From an uncultured Clostridia bacterium (GTDB taxonomy: Bacteria > Bacillota > Clostridia > Christensenellales > Borkfalkiaceae): 14,484 bases of DNA. The stretch spans positions 1-14,484 of the forward strand of contig CAMORY010000063.1 in NCBI GenBank assembly GCA_946624395.1, written 5' to 3'. A program made the position numbers and the translations under genes. Below, one piece after another: positions 7,923-14,484 of this stretch. Numbering within the stretch: the first letter of the stretch is position 1; every line of letters begins with the position of its first letter. The notes beneath the pieces are model-generated. The model did not search any database, was not told the origin of the DNA, and saw only the letters and a list, made by a program, of their open reading frames with translations.

Positions 7923-8539
7923 GATTATATCATTTATCGTCAGGACCTTTGCGCGTAAACACCTACTTTTTAGTGGACGAGAACTCGCGCGAAGCGGTGT
8001 GTATAGACGGCGGCGAAAACTACAGACTTATAAAGAAAACGGAGCAGGATAACGGCTTTACCGTAAAACACCTGCTTTTAACGCACGCGCATTTCGATCA
8101 TGCGGGCAACGCCGCGGCGCTGCAAAAAGACGGGGCTTTAGTTTACGCTTCCGCACCCGAAGCGGACAAACTTAAAAACGGCGGCACGCTTGCGGAAAAT
8201 TTCGGGCGGGCGTTTACGCCTGTGCAGGCGGACGTGATATTAAAAGACGGCGATATTTTAGACCTTGTCGGCGTTAAAATAGAAGTAATGCTTACCGCGG
8301 GGCATACAGACGGTTCGCTTACATTTAAAACGGGTGATATGCTGTTTACGGGCGACACCCTGTTTTTGGAATCGGTGGGGCGTACCGATTTCCCTACGGG
8401 CGACAGGAACGCGCTTATACGTTCGGTGCAAAAACTCTTCGCGCTGTCTGGCGACTTTAAGGTGTACCCGGGGCACGAAGATTTTACCACCCTTTCACAC
8501 GAAAGAAAATACAACTTAATGAGCGACGTGGATATATGA
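7919..8539 (+). CDS. Metallo-beta-lactamase-fold hydrolase (glyoxalase II-like)
   Basis: This 206-residue cytosolic protein has the complete binuclear metal set of the fold: HAHFDH (56-61), His129 in AGHTDGS, Asp146 in FTGDTLF and His186 in YPGHE. GRTDFPTGD (155-163) is typical of the short hydroxyacylglutathione-hydrolase-like branch (YcbL type). The C-terminal substrate-binding domain of true glyoxalase II is missing, so the substrate is unknown and could be a different thioester. The start is a GTG whose last two bases fall in the rel stop (GTGA overlap, 4 bases). Only a weak G-rich box (around 7904-7909) precedes it, so translation probably depends on termination of rel. An MBL gene between rel and hemZ is common in clostridial genomes. 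Confidence 0.88.
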   Translation: MRLYHLSSGPLRVNTYFLVDENSREAVCIDGGENYRLIKKTEQDNGFTVKHLLLTHAHFDHAGNAAALQKDGALVYASAPEADKLKNGGTLAENFGRAFTPVQADVILKDGDILDLVGVKIEVMLTAGHTDGSLTFKTGDMLFTGDTLFLESVGRTDFPTGDRNALIRSVQKLFALSGDFKVYPGHEDFTTLSHERKYNLMSDVDI

Positions 8540-9903
8540 TAGAGACGGATTTGCCTAAAATTTTACCCGACCTTAAAGAAACGGAAAACCTTTTTAGCGA
8601 GTACGGGGAACTTAATATAAAACACAGGTTTTCGGACGGCGGCGACAGAGTGGTAAACACGGTTATAGTCGACGGCAAGGCGTACGCGTACGGCACGTAT
8701 ATCGGTAATACGGACGAACTCGTCAAAAAACGGCTTGTAAAACGCTACGCAAAACTTGCCGTATATAAAACTTTGTCGCGGCTTTTTAACGTCAGTCTTG
8801 CGTGGGGTTCTTTGACGGGTATAAGACCTACAAAACTCGCTTATTCCGCTATTGCGGAACAGGGCGAGTTTTACGACTTTTTTAAAAACACCCTTATGGT
8901 GTCGGAAGAAAAGATTGCGCTTACGGCCGAAGTTCTTGCCGCGCAGAAAGGTATTTACGACACGGTTGCGGGCGGCAGCGACTTTTTCGTGTTTATACCC
9001 TTTTGTCCGTCGCGCTGCGAATACTGTTCGTTTATAAGCAGGGACGTGCGCGGTGCGGAAAGCCTTGTGGAAGAATACGTTGATACGCTGATAGACGAGA
9101 TAAACCGAAGCGCAAAACTTATAAAAAAACTACGCAGTATTTACGTGGGCGGCGGAACGCCCGTCGCGTTAAGCGATAAAAATCTTGAAAGGGTGCTTTC
9201 CGCAATAGATAAAATCAATACGGGCGTAGAGTTCACCGTAGAAGCGGGGCGTCCTGACGCCATAACCAAAGACAACCTGAATATTTTAAAAGCGCACGGG
9301 GTAAGCCGTATAAGCGTAAACCCGCAAACCTTTTCGGACGACACGCTTAAACTTATAGGCAGAAACCACACGGGCGCGGATATTTTGCGCGCGTACGATT
9401 TGGCAAAGAACGACTTTTCTATAAATATGGATTTAATCGCGGGGCTACCGCAGGAAGACTTTGAAGTTTTCAAAAATTCGCTTGAAAAGACCGTTTCGCT
9501 TAATCCCGATAACATAACCGTGCATACCCTTTGCGTGAAAAAGGGTTCGCGTTTAGCGGAAAAGGCGAACGCGGTTTGCGCGGGCGACGTATCGAAGTGC
9601 GTCGATTTTGCGCACGAAAGGCTGAACGGTGCGGGATACAACGCCTATTATCTCTACCGCCAGAAATATATGGCGGGTAATTTAGAGAACGTCGGGTACA
9701 CCAAAAAAGGCAAGGCGTGCGTATTCAACGTGGACACGATGGAAGAGATAGCGAGCGTTGTCGCCTGCGGAGCGAACGCTATAAGTAAAAGCGTACGTGG
9801 CGGCGGGGAAATAATAGAAAGATACGCCGCCCCCAAGGACGTAAAGACCTATCTTAACAAAATCGACGAGATAATGCTTAAAAAAGAACAATTATTAGGA
9901 TAA
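8536..9903 (+). CDS. hemZ: HemZ-type radical SAM coproporphyrinogen dehydrogenase-like protein
   Basis: This is a 455-residue radical SAM protein of the HemN/HemW/HemZ superfamily. The 4Fe-4S/SAM site is CPSRCEYC (Cys157, Cys161, Cys164; CX3CX2C), followed by GGGTP (205-209) and GLPQED (303-308). An N-terminal extension of about 145 residues containing GSLTGIRPTK (91-100) is characteristic of HemZ and distinguishes it from HemN and HemW. In B. subtilis HemZ is associated with oxygen-independent oxidation of coproporphyrinogen III, although activity in clostridial homologues is less certain. The ATG overlaps the preceding stop (ATGA, 4 bases), making this the last gene of the recJ-rel-MBL-hemZ chain. 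No other heme gene is in the window, so a role in heme synthesis here is unproven. Confidence 0.9.
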   Translation: MIETDLPKILPDLKETENLFSEYGELNIKHRFSDGGDRVVNTVIVDGKAYAYGTYIGNTDELVKKRLVKRYAKLAVYKTLSRLFNVSLAWGSLTGIRPTKLAYSAIAEQGEFYDFFKNTLMVSEEKIALTAEVLAAQKGIYDTVAGGSDFFVFIPFCPSRCEYCSFISRDVRGAESLVEEYVDTLIDEINRSAKLIKKLRSIYVGGGTPVALSDKNLERVLSAIDKINTGVEFTVEAGRPDAITKDNLNILKAHGVSRISVNPQTFSDDTLKLIGRNHTGADILRAYDLAKNDFSINMDLIAGLPQEDFEVFKNSLEKTVSLNPDNITVHTLCVKKGSRLAEKANAVCAGDVSKCVDFAHERLNGAGYNAYYLYRQKYMAGNLENVGYTKKGKACVFNVDTMEEIASVVACGANAISKSVRGGGEIIERYAAPKDVKTYLNKIDEIMLKKEQLLG

Positions 9904-9924
9904 AAAAGCGATAAAAGGTAAATA

Positions 9925-9938
9925 TGTTTTATAAAACA
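9925..9938. promoter_or_regulatory. Perfect 14-bp palindrome next to the rpsO promoter, possible operator
   Basis: TGTTTTATAAAACA is its own reverse complement and lies one base upstream of the rpsO -35 box. It could be an operator or an AT-rich UP-like element. It does not match any repressor site I recognise. It is too short, and lacks a T-tract, for a convincing hemZ terminator. Confidence 0.4.
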
Positions 9939-9939
9939 G

Positions 9940-9968
9940 TTTACAAAAGGGATAAATTTTAGTATAAT
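9940..9968 (+). promoter_or_regulatory. SigA-type promoter of rpsO
   Basis: A -35 box TTTACA (9940-9945, five of six consensus bases) and a perfect -10 box TATAAT (9963-9968) are separated by the ideal 17 bp. Transcription should start near 9975, giving a leader of about 87 bases. Confidence 0.85.
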
Positions 9969-9975
9969 AAAAAGG

Positions 9976-10052
9976 CTTGGTGCTTCGAGCAAGGTATAGG
10001 GATTCTCCCCCCGACGCTTTGCCGACAGCGAATTATTCCATTTAAAGGAGGT
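9976..10052 (+). promoter_or_regulatory. Structured rpsO leader, candidate S15 autoregulatory RNA
   Basis: By eye the leader can fold in mutually exclusive ways. One fold has a small hairpin TGCT/AGCA (9981-9984 with 9988-9991) and a second hairpin CGCT/AGCG (10015-10018 with 10027-10030). The other is a longer helix (9985-9995 with 10016-10025, one bulged A, two G-U pairs) enclosing GGGA/TCCC (9999-10002 with 10006-10009). The C-rich stretch also contains CTCC (10005-10008), which can pair with GGAG of the ribosome binding site. Feedback of S15 on its own leader is known in several bacteria through unrelated RNA shapes. That this leader is one of them is inference. Confidence 0.45.
10044..10052 (+). 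promoter_or_regulatory. Ribosome binding site of rpsO
   Basis: AAAGGAGGT is a near-perfect match to the 16S rRNA 3' end, 9 bases before the ATG at 10062. It is the strongest ribosome binding site in the window, as expected for a ribosomal protein gene. Confidence 0.9.
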
Positions 10053-10061
10053 TAAATAAAA

Positions 10062-10325
10062 ATGGACAAAGCAAAAAAGAGTGAAATTATAGCAAAATTC
10101 GCCCGTCATGAAGGAGATACGGGCAGTGCGGAAGTGCAAATCGCGCTTTTAACCGAAAGAATAAATCATTTAAACGAACATCTTTCCGTAAATAAGCACG
10201 ACAATCATTCCCGCAGGGGACTTATGAAGATGGTCGGTGAACGCAGAAGTCTTTTGAAATATCTGCAGGAAATAGATATCGAAAGATACAGAAAGATAAT
10301 CGCGGACCTTGACTTAAGAAAATAA
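10062..10325 (+). CDS. rpsO: Small ribosomal subunit protein S15
   Basis: S15 binds the central domain of 16S rRNA early in 30S assembly and contributes to an intersubunit bridge. The 87-residue protein has normal length for Firmicutes S15 and the family hallmarks: GDTGSAEVQIALLTERI (18-34), then LNEHLSVNKHDNHSRRGL with the RNA-contacting His/Asp/Ser cluster, and the C-terminal helix RRSLLKYL. It has its own promoter and a structured leader. An intrinsic terminator 9 bases after its stop separates it from pnp, the same order as in E. coli and B. subtilis. Confidence 0.98.
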   Translation: MDKAKKSEIIAKFARHEGDTGSAEVQIALLTERINHLNEHLSVNKHDNHSRRGLMKMVGERRSLLKYLQEIDIERYRKIIADLDLRK

Positions 10326-10333
10326 GTGTTTTT

Positions 10334-10364
10334 AGGGGCGGCTTTTTTCGTCGCCCTTTTTTTT
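10334..10364 (+). terminator. rpsO: Intrinsic terminator between rpsO and pnp
   Basis: GGGCG (10336-10340) pairs with CGCCC (10352-10356). G-U, C-G and A-U extensions on both sides give about 9 pairs around a T-rich loop. Eight T residues (10357-10364) follow. It resembles the t1 terminator of the E. coli rpsO-pnp operon and would make pnp expression depend on read-through or a promoter I cannot see. Confidence 0.88.
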
Positions 10365-10394
10365 GGTAAAAAGGGGAAATTTCAGGGAATCGAA

Positions 10395-10427
10395 GTGCGG
10401 CGCAAAGTTCAGGGTTTGTCGCCGCGT
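10395..10427 (+). promoter_or_regulatory. Long hairpin in the pnp leader
   Basis: GCGGCG (10397-10402) pairs perfectly with CGCCGC (10420-10425). CAAA (10403-10406) with TTTG (10415-10418) continues the stem past one bulged T, leaving an 8-base loop, and two G-U pairs extend the base. There is no T-tract, so it is not a terminator. In E. coli a leader stem upstream of pnp is cut by RNase III and mediates PNPase autocontrol; a similar role here is inference. Confidence 0.55.
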
Positions 10428-10451
10428 GAAAATAATCAGAGTATAGGAAAC

Positions 10452-10457
10452 AGGAGA
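10452..10457 (+). promoter_or_regulatory. Ribosome binding site of pnp
   Basis: AGGAGA lies about 12 bases before the ATG at 10469, a slightly long spacing. It is 24 bases downstream of the leader hairpin. Confidence 0.7.
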
Positions 10458-10468
10458 GAAAATCAACA

Positions 10469-12565
10469 ATGAAGGAATGTAAAGTATTCAAAACCACCGT
10501 CGGCGGTAGAGAAGTCGCGGTGGAAATAGGCAAGTATGCCGAACAGGCTAACGGTGCGTGCGTCGTACGCTCGGGCGAAACGGCGGTTATGGTATCCGTC
10601 TGTATGTCGCCCACGCCGAGAGACGGGATGGACTTTTTCCCGCTTCAGGTAGACTACGAAGAAAAAATGTATTCGGTAGGCAAAATCCCCGGCGGGTTTA
10701 AAAGAAGAGAAGGCAGAGCAAGCGACAAGGCGATTTTGACTTCGCGCTTAATCGACCGCCCTCTTCGTCCGCTTTTCCCGAAAGGGCTTTATAACGACGT
10801 GGTGGTTATCGCGCAGGCGCTTTCCGTCGAACCCGATATTCAGCCAGAACCTTTGGCTATGATAGGCAGTTCCATCGCGCTTGCGATATCCGATATCCCT
10901 TGGGCAGGTCCTACGGGTTCGGTCGTCGTAGGGCTTGTGGACGGGCAGTACGTTATTAACCCCGACTTAAATCAGCGCGCTACTTCTTCCATACACTTAA
11001 ACCTTGCTGGTACTGCTGATGCTATCCTTATGATAGAAGCGGGCGCAAACGAAGTGTCTAACGAAGAAATGGTCGGCGCGATTATGTTCGGGCACGAAGA
11101 AATCAAAAAGATTTGCAAGTTCATAGCGGAAGAGATAGTTCCCGCTTGCGGCAAACCCAAAAAGGAAATCGAACTTTATCATATTCCCGCCGATTTGGAC
11201 GCGGCGGTCAGAGAATACGCGGGCGCTAAACTCGACGCGGCACTCGATACCTTTGACAGAAGCGTACGTCAGGCAGGACAGGACGCGGTAGAAAAGGATA
11301 CTCTCGCGCACTTTGCGGACACTTACGCGGGACTTGAAAAGGAAATAAAGGACAGCCTTTACTATCTCACTAAAGAAAAAATCCGCGCTAAAATCTTCGA
11401 CAAGGGCATTCGTCCCGACGGCAGGGGCTTAAAGGACGTTCGCCCCATCTGGTGCGAAAGAAGCGTGCTTCCGCGCGTTCACGGCTCGGCTGTGTTCACA
11501 AGGGGACAGACGCAGACTTTAACCACCTGTACTTTGGGTATGCTTGACGAAGCGCAAAAACTCGAAGGTCTAGACGAAGAAGATAAAAAGCGCTATATGC
11601 ATCAATACAATTTCCCCGGCTACTGCACGGGCGAAGCAAAGGCGTTAAGGTCGCCCGGTCGCCGCGAAATAGGGCACGGTGCGCTTGCAGAACGTGCGCT
11701 TATCCCCGTTATTCCGTCGGAAGAAGAGTTCCCGTATGCAATCAGGGTAGTAAACGACATTATGTCGTCCAACGGTTCGTCGTCTATGGCGTCGGTCTGC
11801 GGTTCGACGATGGCGCTTATGGACGCAGGCGTTCCGATAAAAGCACCGGTTGCGGGCGTCGCTATGGGGCTTATCAAAAACGCCGAAACGGGTGAATTCA
11901 GGGTTTTGACCGATATTCAGGGACTCGAAGACTTTTTAGGCGATATGGACTTTAAGGTTGCGGGTACGGGAAAGGGCATCACGGCAATCCAGATGGATAT
12001 TAAAATCAAGGGCATTTCCGAAGAGATAATGCACACCGCAATAAATCAGGCTAACGAAGGCAGAAAGTTCATTTTAAGCAAGATGCTCGAATGCGTGCCC
12101 GAAGTCGCTCCCGAACTTTCACCCTATGCGCCCAAGATTATTTCCTTTAATATTCCCGTCGATAAAATCGGCGACGTTGTCGGAAAACAGGGCAAAGTCA
12201 TCAACAAGATTATTGAAGAAACGGGCGTTAAAATCGATATCGAAGAAGACGGTTCGGTGCATATTGCGACCTACGGCGATATCGCGCAGGCGGAACGCGC
12301 GAAAGCCATCGTTCTGTCCATCGCCAAAGACCCCGAAGTGGGCGATATGTTCATAGCGGAAGTCGTGAGAATTTTACCGAAGGTCGGCGCGTTCTGCGAA
12401 CTTGCCCCCGGTAAAGACGGACTTATCCACATTTCAAGGCTTTCCGATAAGCGCATAAACAACGTGGAAGAAGTTATCAATATAGGCGACAAAGCCAAAG
12501 TCGAAATCATAAAGATAAGCGAAAAAGGCATCGACCTTAAACTTCTGGAAATTATCAAAGACTGA
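10469..12565 (+). CDS. pnp: Polyribonucleotide nucleotidyltransferase (PNPase)
   Basis: PNPase is a trimeric phosphorolytic 3'-5' exoribonuclease that degrades RNA to nucleoside diphosphates and can run in reverse. The 698 residues give the normal architecture: first RNase PH-like domain (about 10-145, with FFPLQVDYEEKMYSVGKIPGGF at 57-78 and the SRLIDRPLRPLF segment at 92-103), a helical linker, a second RNase PH-like domain with GSSSMASVCG and EDFLGDMDFK (487-496, conserved metal-binding aspartates and lysine), a KH domain (about 552-612, GKQG motif) and a C-terminal S1 domain (about 621-693). The protein stops just after S1 without the charged tail seen in some homologues. It follows rpsO across a terminator and a hairpin-bearing leader and is followed by a strong terminator. 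Confidence 0.98.
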   Translation: MKECKVFKTTVGGREVAVEIGKYAEQANGACVVRSGETAVMVSVCMSPTPRDGMDFFPLQVDYEEKMYSVGKIPGGFKRREGRASDKAILTSRLIDRPLRPLFPKGLYNDVVVIAQALSVEPDIQPEPLAMIGSSIALAISDIPWAGPTGSVVVGLVDGQYVINPDLNQRATSSIHLNLAGTADAILMIEAGANEVSNEEMVGAIMFGHEEIKKICKFIAEEIVPACGKPKKEIELYHIPADLDAAVREYAGAKLDAALDTFDRSVRQAGQDAVEKDTLAHFADTYAGLEKEIKDSLYYLTKEKIRAKIFDKGIRPDGRGLKDVRPIWCERSVLPRVHGSAVFTRGQTQTLTTCTLGMLDEAQKLEGLDEEDKKRYMHQYNFPGYCTGEAKALRSPGRREIGHGALAERALIPVIPSEEEFPYAIRVVNDIMSSNGSSSMASVCGSTMALMDAGVPIKAPVAGVAMGLIKNAETGEFRVLTDIQGLEDFLGDMDFKVAGTGKGITAIQMDIKIKGISEEIMHTAINQANEGRKFILSKMLECVPEVAPELSPYAPKIISFNIPVDKIGDVVGKQGKVINKIIEETGVKIDIEEDGSVHIATYGDIAQAERAKAIVLSIAKDPEVGDMFIAEVVRILPKVGAFCELAPGKDGLIHISRLSDKRINNVEEVINIGDKAKVEIIKISEKGIDLKLLEIIKD

Positions 12566-12586
12566 AAATATAAACGTTAAGGTTCA

Positions 12587-12627
12587 AAGCCCGCAATACC
12601 CGAAAGGTATAGTGGGCTTGTTCTTTT
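12587..12627 (+). terminator. pnp: Intrinsic terminator after pnp
   Basis: A long stem runs from 12587-12600 to 12606-12619: AAGCCC with GGGCTT, a G-U pair and a C-G pair, one A-A mismatch, then ATACC with GGTAT, closed by a CGAAA loop. GTTCTTTT follows. The remaining bases to 12657 show no convincing promoter. Confidence 0.88.
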
Positions 12628-12657
12628 AATGTAGCGCGCGGCATAGAATATCCTAAT

Positions 12658-12664
12658 AAAGGGG
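12658..12664 (+). promoter_or_regulatory. Ribosome binding site of ylxY
   Basis: AAAGGGG lies 6 bases before the ATG at 12671 and supports that start. Confidence 0.65.
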
Positions 12665-12670
12665 TATTTT

Positions 12671-13402
12671 ATGAAAGCGAAAAGGCGCAGAATTTCCTTA
12701 ATAACCAACACTCTTTTAGTCGCGGCGTTTACCGCGGTATTCGCGGTAGGGTTTTTCCCGCAGCAGGCAATGCCTATATACGGCGGCACGGAGATTTCGG
12801 CAATTTATAACGGCGTGCGCGGCACGGATAAAGTATCGTTTATGTTCAACGTGTACGAAAACGCCGCCGTGGTTGAAAAAATCGTCGACATTTTGGACGA
12901 AAACGACATTAAAGCCACCTTTTTCGTGGGCGGGTGCTGGGCGGACGATAACGGCAAAACCTTAAATAAAATCGTTCAAAGCGGGCACGAAATAGCCAAC
13001 CACGGGTACTTTCATAAAGACCAAAAAATGCTATCTTACGAAAAAAACCGCGAAGAAATATACCTTACGGGCGTTATCGTAAAGGCGCTTTGCGGGGCGG
13101 AACTTACATTGTTTGCACCGCCTTCCGGCAGTTATTCGGACGCGACCTTGCAGGCGGCGACGGAACTCGGCTATAAGGTAATAATGTGGTCTAAAGACAC
13201 GATAGACTGGCGTGATAGCGACAAGGCTAAAATAGTTTCAAGGGCGACCAAAAATCTTACGGGCGGCGATTTAATCCTTATGCACCCGAAAGAGCACACG
13301 CTTGCCGCACTGCCCGAAATTATCGCGTATTGCAACTTAAACGGGCTTAAACCTATTACGGTAAGCGAAAATATTTCCCCGAAAAACACACAGAATAGTT
13401 AA
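12671..13402 (+). CDS. ylxY: YlxY-type polysaccharide deacetylase-like protein, probably inactive
   Basis: The 243-residue protein has a basic N-terminus and one hydrophobic helix (about 9-30), so it is probably membrane-anchored or secreted with its NodB-fold domain (about 53-232) outside. The first NodB motif, normally TFDDG, reads MFNVY (58-62): the catalytic aspartate is Asn60 and the zinc-ligand aspartate is Val61. The two zinc histidines remain (His111 and His115 in HGYFH). The usual RPPxG arginine is Ala149 (APPSG), and the usual LxHD motif ends in Pro (LMHP, 203-206). The same Asp-to-Val change is known for the YlxY subfamily, whose members are thought to lack deacetylase activity. 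Its place after pnp and before an M16 peptidase matches B. subtilis pnpA-ylxY-mlpA. Its role may be in binding peptidoglycan or in sporulation; neither is shown here. Confidence 0.88.
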   Translation: MKAKRRRISLITNTLLVAAFTAVFAVGFFPQQAMPIYGGTEISAIYNGVRGTDKVSFMFNVYENAAVVEKIVDILDENDIKATFFVGGCWADDNGKTLNKIVQSGHEIANHGYFHKDQKMLSYEKNREEIYLTGVIVKALCGAELTLFAPPSGSYSDATLQAATELGYKVIMWSKDTIDWRDSDKAKIVSRATKNLTGGDLILMHPKEHTLAALPEIIAYCNLNGLKPITVSENISPKNTQNS

Positions 13403-13427
13403 AAAGCGACTTTTAGCCGCTTTAACT
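13397..13427 (+). other. Hairpin between ylxY and the M16 peptidase gene
   Basis: The arm AGTTAAAAAGCG (13397-13408) pairs with CGCTTTAACT (13418-13427), with two unpaired A residues. It overlaps the ylxY stop and lacks a clean T-tract, so it may be a weak attenuator or an mRNA end or processing signal. Confidence 0.35.
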
Positions 13428-13432
13428 AAAAC

Positions 13433-13436
13433 GGAG
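13433..13436 (+). promoter_or_regulatory. Ribosome binding site of the M16 peptidase gene
   Basis: GGAG lies 5 bases before the ATG at 13442 and decides that start. Confidence 0.65.
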
Positions 13437-13441
13437 AACCG

Positions 13442-14484
13442 ATGAATAAATTAAAGACTTTTGACAACGGCTTAAAACTCGTCGTAGCGGAAATGAAAGG
13501 GCTTTTTTCCGTCGCTTGCGGCGTTATGGTAAAGACGGGCAGCGCTAACGAGAGCGCGGAAGAAAACGGCATTTCGCACTTTATCGAACACACTATGTTT
13601 AAAGGCACGGAAAAGCGTTCGGCGTTCGAGATAAGCGATTTCGTGGACAGAACGGGCGGGCAGATAAACGCGTACACGTCCAAGCAGATGACCTGCTACT
13701 ATACCCACTCTACGAAAGAACATTTAGAAGATTCTTTGGAGATTTTGTCGGATATCTTTTTCAATTCGGTTTTCGATAAGGCGGAACTTAATAAGGAAAA
13801 GGGCGTTATAATCGAAGAAATCAATATGAGCGAAGACACGCCCGAAGATTTGTGTCTGGATTTGCTGTCCGAAAGTTATTTCGGCGGCGCGGGGTTAGGT
13901 CAAACCATTTTGGGCAGCGCGAAAAACGTGCGTTCTTTTAGTCGCAAGTCGGTTAAAGACTATATGGACAAGTACTATACCGCGGATAACGTGGTGATTG
14001 CGATTGGGGGCAACGTAAACGGCAAAGAAGCGGAAGAGTTGGTGGAAAAGTATTTCGTTCCTTACTTTACGCGTCTTAAAAGCGCGGCGCAAAAGACTGC
14101 GAAAGCGGCGCAGCCCGTCAATCTTAAAAAGAGTAAAAAAATAGAGCAATCGCATATCGGTCTGTGTATGCGCGGTATACCTTTAAGCGACGAACGCAGA
14201 GACGCGCTTAATATAGCGAATATAGTTTTGGGCGGCGGTATGAGTAGCAGGCTGTTTCAGAAAATCCGCGAAGATTTGGGGCTGTGCTACACCGTGTATT
14301 CTTACCTTTCCTGTTATAGGGAAACGGGGGTTATCGAAGTATACGCGGGCGTCAACACCGACAGCCGCGACGTGGCTTTCCGTGCGATAGCCGAAGAGAT
14401 AAAGAGATTTAAAGACGGCGGTATAACCGAGCAAGAGTTTTTACGCGGCAAAGAACAACTTAAAAGTTCGCTTGTTCTGGGGCA
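13442..14484 (+). CDS. mlpA: M16 family zinc metallopeptidase (MlpA/YmxG-like), 3' end beyond window
   Basis: The reading frame is open from an ATG after GGAG to the window edge, giving 347 codons of a protein that is usually a little over 400 residues. The inverted zinc motif HFIEH (His46, Glu49, His50) is intact, and the third ligand is probably Glu126 in VIIEEINM, at the usual spacing. The second M16 half begins around residue 230, with GGGMSSRLFQKIREDLGLCYTVYSYL supplying the typical R/Y region. There is no signal peptide, so the enzyme should be cytosolic. Related processing peptidases clip peptides or pre-sequences; the B. subtilis homologue MlpA, also next to ylxY, is the likely orthologue. 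The substrate is unknown. The symbol rests on synteny plus family. Confidence 0.9.
   Translation, partial: MNKLKTFDNGLKLVVAEMKGLFSVACGVMVKTGSANESAEENGISHFIEHTMFKGTEKRSAFEISDFVDRTGGQINAYTSKQMTCYYTHSTKEHLEDSLEILSDIFFNSVFDKAELNKEKGVIIEEINMSEDTPEDLCLDLLSESYFGGAGLGQTILGSAKNVRSFSRKSVKDYMDKYYTADNVVIAIGGNVNGKEAEELVEKYFVPYFTRLKSAAQKTAKAAQPVNLKKSKKIEQSHIGLCMRGIPLSDERRDALNIANIVLGGGMSSRLFQKIREDLGLCYTVYSYLSCYRETGVIEVYAGVNTDSRDVAFRAIAEEIKRFKDGGITEQEFLRGKEQLKSSLVLG

Noticed and set aside
12618..12649. Possible ylxY promoter (TTGTTC with TAGAAT)
   Set aside because: The spacing is 20 bp and the -35-like part is the tail of the pnp terminator, so it is not convincing.
1..14484. Mobile element, phage, CRISPR array, defence or biosynthetic cluster
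   Set aside because: No transposase, integrase, repeat-spacer array, long inverted repeats or unusual gene content was found. All genes belong to conserved core families with uniform style.

Overview
The window looks like a chromosomal housekeeping stretch from a member of the Bacillota (Firmicutes), most likely an uncultured clostridium-like lineage. Reasons: strong AGGAGG-type ribosome binding sites, SigA-type promoters, a single long bifunctional RSH (p)ppGpp enzyme, HemZ, and the order rpsO-pnp-ylxY-M16 peptidase, which matches rpsO-pnpA-ylxY-mlpA of Bacillus subtilis. All genes are on the + strand. Base composition and codon style look uniform throughout, and I see no mobile element, CRISPR array, tRNA or rRNA. 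The species cannot be named from this window.

Region 1 (1-1420): a small DUF1858 protein with a CxxC motif, followed 6 bases later by a protein with two zinc ribbons and a C-terminal membrane anchor. A weak terminator-like element follows. Region 2 (1438-3825): a clear promoter, a hairpin that would sit at the extreme 5' end of the mRNA, then secD and a divergent secF overlapping by 1 base, closed by a strong terminator. Region 3 (3868-9903): recJ, rel, a metallo-beta-lactamase-fold hydrolase and hemZ, each overlapping the next by 4-7 bases, so probably one translationally coupled transcript. Region 4 (9925-12627): a palindrome, a strong promoter, a structured leader, rpsO, an intrinsic terminator, a second structured leader, pnp and another terminator. 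Region 5 (12671-14484): ylxY and an M16 peptidase that runs off the window.

The genes cover protein export (SecDF), DNA repair (RecJ), the stringent response (Rel), radical-SAM porphyrin chemistry (HemZ), translation (S15), RNA decay (PNPase) and proteolysis (M16). Two conserved Firmicutes neighbourhoods, secDF-recJ-rel-hemZ and rpsO-pnp-ylxY-mlpA, are joined at about 9904, without the apt, dtd, hisS and aspS genes that often accompany the first block.

I do not see an undescribed multi-gene system. The most interesting points are a SecF that has lost its signature residues, a YlxY that appears catalytically dead, and several probable RNA-level control structures upstream of secD, rpsO and pnp.
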